DNA of 64,000 nt from Bimastos eiseni (Eukaryota; Annelida; Clitellata; Crassiclitellata; Lumbricidae). Each line of letters starts with the position of its first letter. Position 1 is the stretch's first letter. The notes below the pieces were generated by a model. That model did no database searches and was not told the origin of the DNA. It saw only the letters and a program-made list of their open reading frames with translations. The stretch lies in contig OY365810.1 in the NCBI GenBank assembly GCA_959347315.1, forward strand, positions 22,772,906 through 22,836,905, in the 5' to 3' direction. Positions 36,451 to 46,116 of this stretch are shown piece by piece. Position numbers and translations under genes: made by a program.

Positions 36451-37453
36451 TTATTATTTGTTAGTTGACTAGTTAAGTTATACAATCTACTATCATACCT
36501 TCAAACGCCCCCTATTTTCAGATAACTTGGTGTAAGGGTGTCCCTGTTAGCGGGACTTCGGTCCCTTTCAGATCTATTCTTCCCTATTGTTTTGCTGTCA
36601 ATCCCCATTAAGCTGTTACAGGCCTATTATATAATCTATATTTTTGTCGATTGCCAGTCAACCAATAAAAACGAATGGCTATGGTTATGGTTCCAATCCA
36701 GGGCTTACATGCGCATGCGTTGATTAAGGTCTGCCCTGCTCATCTCTGAGTCTGTGTCTGCATGCTATAAGCTGATGTCCGGATTCAGTTCCGTTGCGTG
36801 TATTGGAGATTAAATACGTTGCGTCGTCGACTGCAGTGTATAGAGTTCTGTAGATAACCGCGGAGTAATGACCGCTCAGCATAAAATCACTGGCAATAAG
36901 TTACTTAGTACCTTTCTGGTTATGTTCTGATGGCAGGGTATACGATCAGACATGTTTGGTATGACCACATTATAGACACATTGAAGTAATTAGACAGTTA
37001 CCAATATTTTTATATATATATATATATGCATCTACCATACTATATATATCGTATGGCAGATGCGGATGCTTTGGCTGGTTATATGATAAAACTTAAATAG
37101 TCCCATTCCTACTATAGTAATCCGTGCTTAGGGTACATTTTCAGAATCAGGTCGTTCCCCTATTGCCAAATGAAAGCTCATCCCTCAGCTCATTACAGAG
37201 CGAAGCACCCGACGTGCTGTGTATATTATGATGGAGCACAACCAAGAATGCAACGTGTAACCAGAGCAGCAATGCGATATGAGATCCACTGGGACACAGT
37301 TGCAGCCAATGCAACTCATCACGCATATAATACGTAGACAGAGGAACATCTAGGGAGCCGACAAATAACCCGCGCAGCCGAGCGCAGAACCCGATCCAGA
37401 CACCTCAGATACCATGGGAAGGCCAGCAAGTAAGGACCAGCAGTGGTCAATTC

Positions 37454-37454
<1 letters not shown>

Positions 37455-37516
<62 letters not shown>
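37455..37516. repeat. (TA)n microsatellite
   Basis: About 30 uninterrupted TA units. Confidence 0.95.
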
Positions 37517-37517
<1 letters not shown>

Positions 37518-37599
37518 CCATGATCGCGTCATGAGTGAGAGCATGAAAGACCATTAGAAGCTGCAGACCTCTATCTTTAGGTATAAGTTTGTCTGTGTA

Positions 37600-37885
37600 T
37601 AGTTGTGTTGGTAGATGTGTGCTTGTGTGTGTGTGTTTATGTGTGTACTAGTGTAGGCGTGAGTAGAAGTGAGTAGATGTGTATGTAGGTGTATATGTAG
37701 GTGCGTATGTATAAGTGAGTGTAGTTGTGTAGGTGTGTGTATGTTTGTGTGTGTGGGTGTGTGCGAATGGGTGTGTATGCAAGTGTGCACGCAAGCGTGT
37801 ATGTATGCGTGTAAGTATAGGTGTGTTTAGGTGTATGTATGTTTGTGTGTAGATGTGTGTATGCTGGTGTGTGTATGTTCGTATT
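37600..37885 (+). repeat. Imperfect (TGTG/TGTA)n tract
   Basis: gtgtgtatg, gtgtaggtg and similar words repeat throughout. The Thr/His frame on the minus strand is an artefact. Confidence 0.88.
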
Positions 37886-38219
37886 TGTGTATCATTTAGA
37901 ATTTGGCCAACAGTCTGAATGTTGACATGAATGGTCGTTTATGTCTTCCTATTAGATTCCTCTGTTCTTAGCTCCTTCTCTTTCACTTGACCAATTGTCA
38001 GCGAAGATACATACGACTGACGCAAAGTAATTAAGTTGCATTGATGTCGACGATTAGACATGGAGTAATTGGGTTACGACGATGATGACGCATTGTTTAA
38101 TTAAGTCAGTCCAATTATAAGAAGACTTCTATCAATCTCGCGTCATTCCGTCTTTCTCTGAACAAGCGCATAAGACATCATTAAATATATATATAGCTGC
38201 TTTGTCTTGTTCGTATTAG

Positions 38220-38370
38220 GTAAATTCATGCATGCATATATATAATATACATGTATATATAATATATACATGTATGTGTGATCTCATGTATCTGTGTAGT
38301 TTTGCATATTTATGTGTGCATATTTATGTATGCATGCATGCGTGCATGTGCATTTGCATGTATAATGTGA
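38220..38370. repeat. ATGT/ATGC/TATA low-complexity stretch
   Basis: tatataatatacatgtat is followed by atgcatgcatgcgtgcatg. Confidence 0.8.
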
Positions 38371-38424
38371 TGGGGGCCTTTCAAAGGATTGCATGATGAC
38401 GTATGCTGCAAAACTATGACTGCG

Positions 38425-39255
38425 AACAGTTAATTCTTTCCTAGGATAATTTGACTCCTATACCTAGTGCAGTAGGGGAGTTAATTCTTCCTAGGAAAAA
38501 CTGACTCCCGGGAAGGAAATTCTTCCTAGGAAAAATAGACTCCCATGCCGAATGCAATAGAGGAGTTAATTCTTCCTAGGATAAATTGACACCTATACAA
38601 AATGCAATACGGGAGTTAATTCTTCCTCGGACAAACTGATTCCCGGGGAGTAAATTCTTCGTGGAATAAATTTACTCCTATATCGAATGCAACAGGGGAG
38701 TTAATTCTACCTAGAACAAATTGACTCCCGGGAGTTGATTCTTCCTAGGATAAATTGACTCCCTTACCGAATGCCTTAGGTGAGTTAATTTTACCTAGGA
38801 CAAGCTGACTCTCGGGGAGTTAATTCATTCTAGGATAAATTGACTCCCGTACCTAATGAAATAGGGAAGTTTATTCAACCTAGGACAAACTGACTCTAGG
38901 GGAGTTAATTCATCCTAGGATAAATCGACTCCCATACCGATATCAATAGAGGTGCTAGTTCTACCTAGGACAAACTGACACTTCTGGAGTTAATTCTTCC
39001 TAGGATAAATTGATCCATATAAGTAATGTAATAGAGGAGTTAATTCTACCAAGGACAAACCGACTCCCGGGAATTAATTCTTCATAGGATAAATTGATCC
39101 CCATATCTACTGCAATAGGGGAGTTAATTCTAGCTAGGAGAAACTGACTCCCGGATAGTTTATTCTTCCTCGGACAAATTGATTTGGGTAGTAAATGGGG
39201 TGTCTTTCTAGAACCCAACGCTTTCTGGAGTTGAGAGTTACATAGGACAAATTGA
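38425..39255 (-). repeat. Left arm of giant inverted tandem array
   Basis: The arm has about ten composite units in which gagttaattcttcctaggat, aaattgactccc and an accgaatgcaata spacer recur. Shorter units lack the spacer. The same composite is found in reverse orientation at 42349-43046 and 50877-51260. Together the blocks form a foldback-style structure. Confidence 0.85.
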
Positions 39256-39407
39256 TCGGGATAGTTTTAGTTGCAAGGCATGGTCTGCTTAGCCCCAATT
39301 AACTTGCAATTTGTAATGAATTTAGGATGTTCAATTATTCATTTTAAATCAGAAATGGAATATTGAGTTGAAATGTAATGATGAACAAAAAAAACTGTGA
39401 AAAATAT

Positions 39408-40150
39408 TATTTATGATAAAACTTTCACATGAAATAATAGGAACGAATAAAAGATGAAACCAAAACGTAGTAACTACTTGAGAATGTAAGTGTCAGCACG
39501 ATGCCTCTTTACAAACTGAGATGTAGACTACTTGCCTTATAATAAATCACATTATCTACTTATTGTTAACTAAGAATAGGTCTGGAATGTTAAGACTGCT
39601 TTAGACAAAAACCTTCACAACTATTTTAATTAAAAAGTCATAAAATATATTACCATCTGACAAATGCAAAGTTAACAAAGACAACTGATCCAAATCAGAT
39701 CCAAAACTTCTCAATCAAGTTAATAAGGTCAAAATTACAAAATAGTTAAACACCTCTAACACAGTCATAATGATTGCCTTGCTTACCTCTACAAACTGCC
39801 AAGTGCTTAATTTATGATAACACTTTCACATTAAATCGTAAGAATGAATAACAGATGCAACCAAAGCATTGTAAGTACTTGAAAAAGTAAGTGTTAGCAT
39901 GATGCCTTTTTACAAACTGAAATGTAGGCTATTTGCCTCATTATAAATAAAATTATCTACATATTATAAACTAAGAATAGGTCTGGAATGTTAAGACTGC
40001 TTTAGACTAGAACATTCACAACTGTTTCAATTATAAAGTCATAAACTAAGTACAAAGTTACGTAGATAACTGATCCAAAACTTCTCAATCAAGTGAACAT
40101 AGTGAAAATATTCAACCACCTTTAATTCACAGTCATAGTGATGGCATTAC
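39408..40150 (+). repeat. Direct duplication of about 350-385 bp
   Basis: 39408-39795 (starting attatttatgataaaactt) and 39807-40150 match over their length, for example aagaataggtctggaatgtt in both. A 40-bp tract is missing from the second copy. Confidence 0.85.
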
Positions 40151-40728
40151 AATCTGATATAAATGTTTTTTTCTGAAGTCGTGCAACATGGTTTCAGCTC
40201 GTTTGCACGAAAATGTTGCCAGGCTTGGCGGTTCCCATATGTTCCGAAAACGAAGCCGTGACTTTCAAGCATCGCTGCAGCTGCGAAAATTTCGATATCA
40301 GTAGCCCAAATGGTGTCTTCAAACATATTGGACTCTCTGACATATTCAACAGTTGTAAGAAACTCGTGGAACGTTCTCAGCAGTGTACAAGCAGGTTCTG
40401 AAAGCATGAACTTGACAATTGCCTGGCTGATTATCCTGTAGTCATCTTGACAGCCTGTAAGCAACAGTGATAAACATGGAAACCAGCAATTTCCATCACC
40501 TTCAGCCTGTAGAATAGTTACTGGATTACCCAGATCAACACCTCAGTTTGTTGAAGGAAACGACTTACAGAACTGAAGCTGGAACTGCCTACATTTATCC
40601 ATTTGCCACACTTCATCAACCGGCGGGAAAACCCGTGCTGGACAAGCTTCTTCGATTACACTGTCTACCTCTAGCAAGTCATGATTTTCCTTGCTTGGCT
40701 CACATTCACGTTCATGAAATATCTTCAA
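40147..40728 (-). pseudogene. OTU-type cysteine protease-like reading frame, one in-frame stop
   Basis: On the minus strand one frame runs from 40728 to 40147, broken by a single TGA at 40543-40545. Just after the stop it encodes AEGDGNCWFPCLSLLLTG. The D-G-N-C-W core carries the catalytic Asp/Cys of OTU (ovarian tumour) deubiquitinase-like domains. Further on comes WATDIEIFAAAAML, equivalent to the conserved W-G/A-T-D/E-IEI segment of OTU folds, and then a phrase in the position of the late His region (FGTYGNRQAWQHF). About 190 residues is the right size for an OTU domain. It lies directly downstream of, and in the same orientation as, the integrase relic at 40730-41412. I infer the two belong to one decayed mobile element, but they are in different frames and could be separate. 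Substrate and role are unknown. Confidence 0.7.
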
Positions 40729-40729
40729 G

Positions 40730-41412
40730 TTACTTCCTGTAGCTTTTCTTTTCAGTGTTACCTTTTTGTTTTGCAGAGTATAGGTTCATGTCTATTTCAG
40801 TGTCATTGTTGAATGGTTCACTGGAATCATCTGTTGTTGTGATCGCCTGCTCTCCTGCTCGTATGGGAATAATTGCGTGTCGACCGTACCTCATGTACAA
40901 CGGACTATAACCTGTTGACGTGTGCTTACTTGTGCGTATGGCAAAGAGGGCACCATTCAAAGCCTCTGGCCACCGGTCCTGTTCATCTCCTAAAACCTTT
41001 AATAGAGTCCCCTGTACGGTGCGATTGCTTCTTTCCACATGCCCGTTAGCTTGAGGATGATATGCGCTGGTTATGTGCTGTGCTGTCCTGTTAATTCAAA
41101 CAATCTAGCGTTAATCTGGTTCACAAATTCTCGGTCATTGTCATTGATTTTAATTTGTGTACATCCATGTATGCATGTAAGATCGTAGATAAACATGGCT
41201 ATGTCAATTGCAGAGCCCTTGCTTCAATCCATTTGGTGAAATAGCACACTACGACAGCAATGCACACATAGCCTTCTGAGGTTTTAGGTAAAGCGCATAG
41301 ATCAACCCCAACGTGGTTCCATGCCATTTTCGGCACAGGAATTGGATGAAGTTCGTGCTGTGCCTTGATGAATTGTGTGGACGACATCTGACACACCGCG
41401 CACGTTGAAACG
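40730..41412 (-). pseudogene. Ty3/Gypsy-type integrase core, frameshifted
   Basis: Minus-strand fragments in order are as follows. TCAVCQ ends the zinc finger near 41390. HVGVDLCALPKTSEGY carries the first catalytic Asp, followed by YFTKWIEARAL. After a frameshift near 41205, NDNDREFVNQ holds the second Asp. A second shift near 41085 leads to AYHPQANGHVERSNRT with the catalytic Glu, then WPEALNGALFAIRTSKHTS and SPLYMRYGR. This is the DDE core and C-terminal part of a retrotransposon integrase, which joins element cDNA to host DNA. All three acidic residues survive, but two frameshifts make it inactive. Wording is close to Gypsy-integrase-like proteins common in invertebrates. The matching zinc-binding N-terminus lies at 41990-42190, split off by about 590 bp. 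Confidence 0.85.
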
Positions 41413-42006
41413 AATTTTATTGGCTGACTTTTTTACAAATTGGTAAGTAATCGATTATCTGATTGATTACAGTTTTCAGATTATGTTAAGAACGAGTTCA
41501 TTCAAATGAGTTGAATACGAATTTGAGTTTGAAGACTGTTTTAATATCTGCTCGTGACTATGTAAATCAAGAGAATCAGCGTGGAGTTCCTAGGTTTTTG
41601 CACTGAGTTGTCTAAATGCCGTTGCTTGCTGGTTTGTAGGTTGTTCTGACAGAGCAATTGTGCTGCTTTACACACTGTAATAGCTTACGATAGACTCTGA
41701 ACATCCATGCCATTTGTTACCTGTCGGCAGGAATCCATTGGTTAGTTCCATGAAATCCATGTGTGTGCGTGGGTCTGTTACGTGTGACTCTTTCAGTTTA
41801 TCGTGCATTTAGCAATTGATGTAATATTTATGTAAGAATTATTGAATTCTAATTCTAGTTGCTAATTAGCCAACTGCTAAATTTTCTAATCGATTATCAA
41901 TTTCACAAATCAGCCCCATCTCTCATTGGTGCATATAATCATAAACAATGGAATCATGGAAAGCACAAAGAACAGGAAGATAATGTTCACAATAAAAAAA
42001 ACTTAC
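41413..42006. other. About 594-bp insertion splitting the integrase relic
   Basis: The segment separates the two halves of the integrase zinc finger. The heptamer tgaaacg lies at both edges (41406-41412 and 42007-42013), as a short target duplication would. No terminal inverted repeat is seen. A GTAAGT just inside the upstream edge (minus strand) leaves an intron as an alternative. About a dozen residues normally found at this point of the zinc finger are absent, so a deletion also occurred. Confidence 0.4.
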
Positions 42007-42189
42007 TGAAACGTACCTCTCCGATATTTTGGCTAGGCATTTGTCGCTCCCAAGATGTCCACCATGTGATTTTGATTGGATTGTGCTACCTGCACCTTTG
42101 TGAATACTGCTAATGATTGCCCTACTTTCTTCAGCCGTAGCAATGACTCGGACAATACGCGCTTCTGTAACAAACACACAAATAAACAT
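41990..42189 (-). pseudogene. Integrase zinc-binding (H2C2) N-terminal fragment
   Basis: The minus strand encodes VIATAEESRAIISSIHKGAG followed by SKSHGGHLGSDKCLAKISERY. This is the His-His half of the H2C2 zinc finger that precedes the DDE core in Ty3/Gypsy integrases. The Cys-Cys half (TCAVCQ) lies beyond the 594-bp interruption at 41390. The frame continues into unrelated residues after ISERYVS. It is an inactive remnant of the same gene as 40730-41412. The reverse transcriptase that should lie upstream is not present. Confidence 0.75.
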
Positions 42190-42348
42190 TATTAAGCAAC
42201 CAAACTCGTTTGGTTGCTGATGTTATGTTATGGGCGAATGTCGATTTAGACTCTAGAGGAGCATTTTCGTACTATTCATTCATTGACAACATTTTATAGC
42301 GCCCCTTCAAGGCTACTACTCAGGAACGCGAAAAAAAAATTACACTTT

Positions 42349-43046
42349 GTCCTTGGTAGAACTAACTCCCCCATTGCATTCGGTATGGAAGTCAATTTAT
42401 CCAAGGAAGAATTAACCCCCAGGGAGTCTGTTTCTCCTAGGTAGAATTAACTTCCCTATTGCATTCGGTATAGGAGTCAATTATTCCAGAAAGAATTAAC
42501 TCTCCGGGAGTCAGTTTCTCCTAGGTAGAATTAACTTCCCTATTGCATTACATATGTGGATCAATTTATCCTAGGAAGAATTAACTCCCCGGGAGTCAAT
42601 TTATGTTAGGAAGAAATAACTCCCCTATTGCATTGAGTTTGGGAGTCAATTCATCCTAGGTAGAATTAACTCCCCTAGTGCATTCGGTATAGGAGTCAAT
42701 TTATTCCAGGAAGAATTAACTCTCCGGGAGTCATTTTCTCCTAGGTAGAATTAACTCCCCTATTGCATTACATATGTGGATCAATTTATCCTAGGAAGAA
42801 TTAACTCCCCGGGAGTCAATTTATGTTAGGAAGAAATAACTCCCCTATTGCATTGGGTTTGGGAGTCAATTCATCCTAGGTAGAATTAACTCCCCTAGTG
42901 CATTCGGTATAGGATTCAATTTATTCCAGGAAGAATTAACTCTCCGGGATTCAGTTTCTCCTAGGTAGAATTAACTACCCTATTGCATTCGGTATAGGAG
43001 TCAATTTATTCCAGGAAGAATGAACTCCCCGTGAGTCTGTTTGTCC
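42349..43046 (+). repeat. Right arm of giant inverted tandem array, part 1
   Basis: Units such as aggaagaattaactccccgg, gagtcaatttatcc and the cccctattgcattcggtata spacer repeat with small changes. They are the reverse complement of the left arm. Two adjacent higher-order blocks of about 260 bp are nearly identical (about 42490-42720 and 42730-42960). The array is cut at 43046 by the hAT insertion. Confidence 0.88.
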
Positions 43047-43964
43047 CAGAGTTGTATGGTCTCGAGACTGTGTCTCGGTCTCGAGACGTCTTGAGACAGT
43101 TTTTTTAGTGTCTCGGTCTCGGAAGCCTGCTGTCTCGGTCTCGGTCTCGGTCTCGAGGTATTGGCTCGAATTTTTATTAACTGTCTCGAAGTGAAGGTCT
43201 TGTTTTGTTTCGGACAGGCAGTCTCGATAAGTTTCGCTATTTGACTGTCTTAAAATGTTGCGCTATAGAAACTGAAACCGGAATTTACAAGAAACGGTAA
43301 TTCTCGTAAACGCGCGAGTCACATGATAGTGAAATCAATTCAATTGTCTTTGTGACGCGCGACACTCTGGACGATGGCGCTATATAAAAGTCATTGATCG
43401 ACAGCAGAGGCGTAGGAGGACTACGGATGAAGGTGTCTACCTGACACATGAGATGGGAGACATCAATGGGCTTCGTCTGAAGCTGACGGCCTCACGACAA
43501 GGATTATGCAAAGATCATTGGGGTGTCAAACAACGAAACTCGACACCGCGAGGCAGATGTCAGAGACGACTACCCCTTCCATCTCTACGACCCACAGACA
43601 AGAAATTCATGAATCAGTGAAGGATTGGCTCTGGACCGGCTGGTTGACACGGATCATGAATATGGAACAATTCCAATACGAATGGCGCTACCCACTACGC
43701 GGCATAACGATAATAATGAAATTCGATCCCTAGGACCTGTTACTCGTCTATGACACTGGCAAGGCCCAGCCATAGCAGCCGCTAGTGAAACAGTAACTGT
43801 ACGCCTCTAGAAATCTGACGTTACGCTAGGGACGCCAAGACCCGACCAATCAGGGTTTAGTAATAGTTTCTGCAGGTGACCTGTCGTCCAATAGAGATAC
43901 GAGTTTTGCGTTTTGGATGGCGAAGGAAATCGCCTCTAGAAGGATTGATATAGCGTAACAAGCA

Positions 43965-43976
43965 AAGGAACAGGGA
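43965..43976 (+). repeat. LINE target-site duplication, left copy
   Basis: AAGGAACAGGGA is repeated at 50040-50051. In the uninterrupted LTR copy the corresponding site occurs once, which fixes the insertion point. Confidence 0.92.
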
Positions 43977-44385
43977 GGAGTCAGAGAGAAAAGATCACAC
44001 GAGGTGAGTCGTACACGTGTTTAATATACATTTGTGATTAATATTTCTATTACGGTTTGTTAGATATTAGATTCAACTGCTTTGTATATTATATTATATG
44101 ATCGTCTCTAATATTGCGTTCAGAAATTTTAATATTGTATCGATCTAACTGTTGCTAAATATAACTAGTTTTAGTCTAATTTAACGATACTAGTTTAAAT
44201 TAAAATTTTGTAAGCGCATTGTATTACATTGCATTGTCTACTCTGTAATCGTCCCTAATCTTGCGTCTAGATATTTTAAATACTAAATAACCTATCGATA
44301 TAACTGTCGCTTAAATATATCTAGTCTTAGCATAACATAACTGCACTAACCTAGATTAAAACTGCGTACGCGCCTCTCGCTGGAC
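43977..44385 (+). promoter_or_regulatory. LINE 5' UTR with tandem about 125-bp duplication
   Basis: The segments 44100-44217 and 44247-44373 align along their length (for example ctaatattgcgt versus ctaatcttgcgt, tcgatctaactgttgct versus tcgatataactgtcgct). Non-LTR elements carry an internal promoter in the 5' UTR. Tandem units there are known for some LINEs. Promoter function here is inferred. Confidence 0.6.
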
Positions 44386-46116
44386 ATGAGTTCTAGCGAG
44401 AGACCCCTCGCCTCCGGGTCTGAGCCTCGAGCTCGACCCGATGCTGGCACGCCAATGGACCTGACGGTGCTGACCCCGTCTAAAAAACGGGCGAGCCGCA
44501 GAGACGAGTCCGCCGGTAGCGGAAGCAAATTTTTCATTTGCACAACTGAGTCAGAAAATGACTCTGACAATGATGGTAGAGGGGCCGTGTTTAAGACCGT
44601 CACCAGCAAGGCAGAAAAAGCTGCCAAACGCGAAAAGCGACGAAAAATTCGCAAAACCGAGGTAAATCTGGACTCTTACCGTAAGGACAGTAAGATTGTG
44701 GTCCAGAAGCCGATGACGAAATCGGCAAAAGCCCCAGCGAGGCGGAACCTGCCAAGCATTCCGAAGAGCGCCGAACCTGCCGCACTGGTGACGGCAGCGG
44801 AGAAGGCCCCTCCCGCCCATGTGACAATAAACCGGTCTGCTGAGAACCGGTTGTTCATTGAGTTTATTGGCGTTTGTTTAGCTAAAATTAACGCTCCACT
44901 GGTCAGAGCGGAGCTGAACAGACAGTTTGGCCCCCTGACAGCGGATGTGCCGGCCCCGTCTGCAACGTGTGTGCGTGTTCACTTGGGCGGACCTGAGAGC
45001 AGAGCACACAGGGCTCAACTGCTCACTACCACAGACCTCTGTGGGTACCAGGTCAAAGTGTCCGAGCCACGTGAAGTTGTGATACACAGAGGCAGGTACG
45101 TGCAATAGGTAATAAAAGGCGTATCCATCACCTTAAGTGATGCCGATATTTTTAGCAGCCTGGAGAGTCTGGAAAACCTCCGTGTAGTCAAGGTAGAACG
45201 GATCCTTAAGATCCAGAATAAGGTAAAAACCGCGACCACGGCGGTGAAGATTGAACTGGAACCTGGTTCAGTCGCACCTGTCAAACTGCATATTGGCTTT
45301 CTAAGTTTCAAAATGTATGATTACATACCAGCACCTACACGCTGTTTCTGCTGTCTGTCTTTCGGCCACGTAGCCAAATTTTGTAGGAAGAACCAACGAT
45401 GCGGGATCTGCGCCGGCGACCACAAGCACACCGAGTGTTCGAAGCGCGAGCAGCCGAAGTGTGCAGCCTGCGGCGGCCCCCATCCTGCGATGACTAACAG
45501 CTGTCCGAAATACACGCTGACCAAGGCCCCTACCACCATCAGCGTCCAGGAAGGGAGGCTGTACAGCGATGCCTTTCGGACTGCTCGCTCACGGAAGAAC
45601 ACCACGGATGCTTCCGCGGCAAAGATGACTACGAAGACGACGGGAACAACGGCCGGTGCGGTCAACACGACGACGGCGACAGCCGGTGCTCCGAGCGCCG
45701 GGGGGAGTGCTAAGGCGGAGTCGGAAGGCTCGCGTCCCTCTGGTATCCCAGTCCGTAAACGGTCGCAGGTGAAGCCACCGACCGCGCCAACTCCTGTCGT
45801 GCCCGACGGATAACAGGAGGAGATGGCGACGACCGACACCGGTAGGGTACAGAGGGATGTGCTTGACGCTCTGAACCGTGCCTGCACCCTGTTCGTCGGA
45901 GCCATGGAGACTAACGGTGACGCTATCTCTGTCTCTAGGCTGATCGAGATCCTAGCTACCACCATCCAGGCCGTCTTCAGGATTCAGATTGAGCAGGTGT
46001 GCGGCGCGATGACGACCGCCTACGCGCTCTCCTCCGGTGCCACGAGCGCCGCGTCAGCCACTGCAACCCACAACCACCATCACGGACCTCCAAATACTCC
46101 AGTGGAACGCATGTAG
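44386..46116 (+). pseudogene. LINE ORF1, gag-like zinc-knuckle protein (two in-frame stops)
   Basis: Starting at ATG 44386 a single frame runs to a TAG at 46114-46116, interrupted by TAG 45106-45108 and TAA 45811-45813. The N-terminal part is basic and low complexity (KAEKAAKREKRRKIRKTE). Then comes a globular gag-like section (VIKGVSITLSDADIF just after the first stop). Three CCHC-type knuckles follow at 45343-45507 with spacings C-x2-C-x4-H-x4-C, C-x2-C-x3-H-x4-C and C-x2-C-x3-H-x6-C, the triplet typical of I/Jockey-group ORF1. After an Ala/Thr/Pro linker and the TAA, the same frame continues with a leucine-rich tail (EILATTIQAVFRIQIEQ). The protein would bind element RNA in the retrotransposition particle. 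The first stop is surely a lesion because homologous sequence continues. The second could be genuine, making 45823-46116 a small separate frame. Confidence 0.88.
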
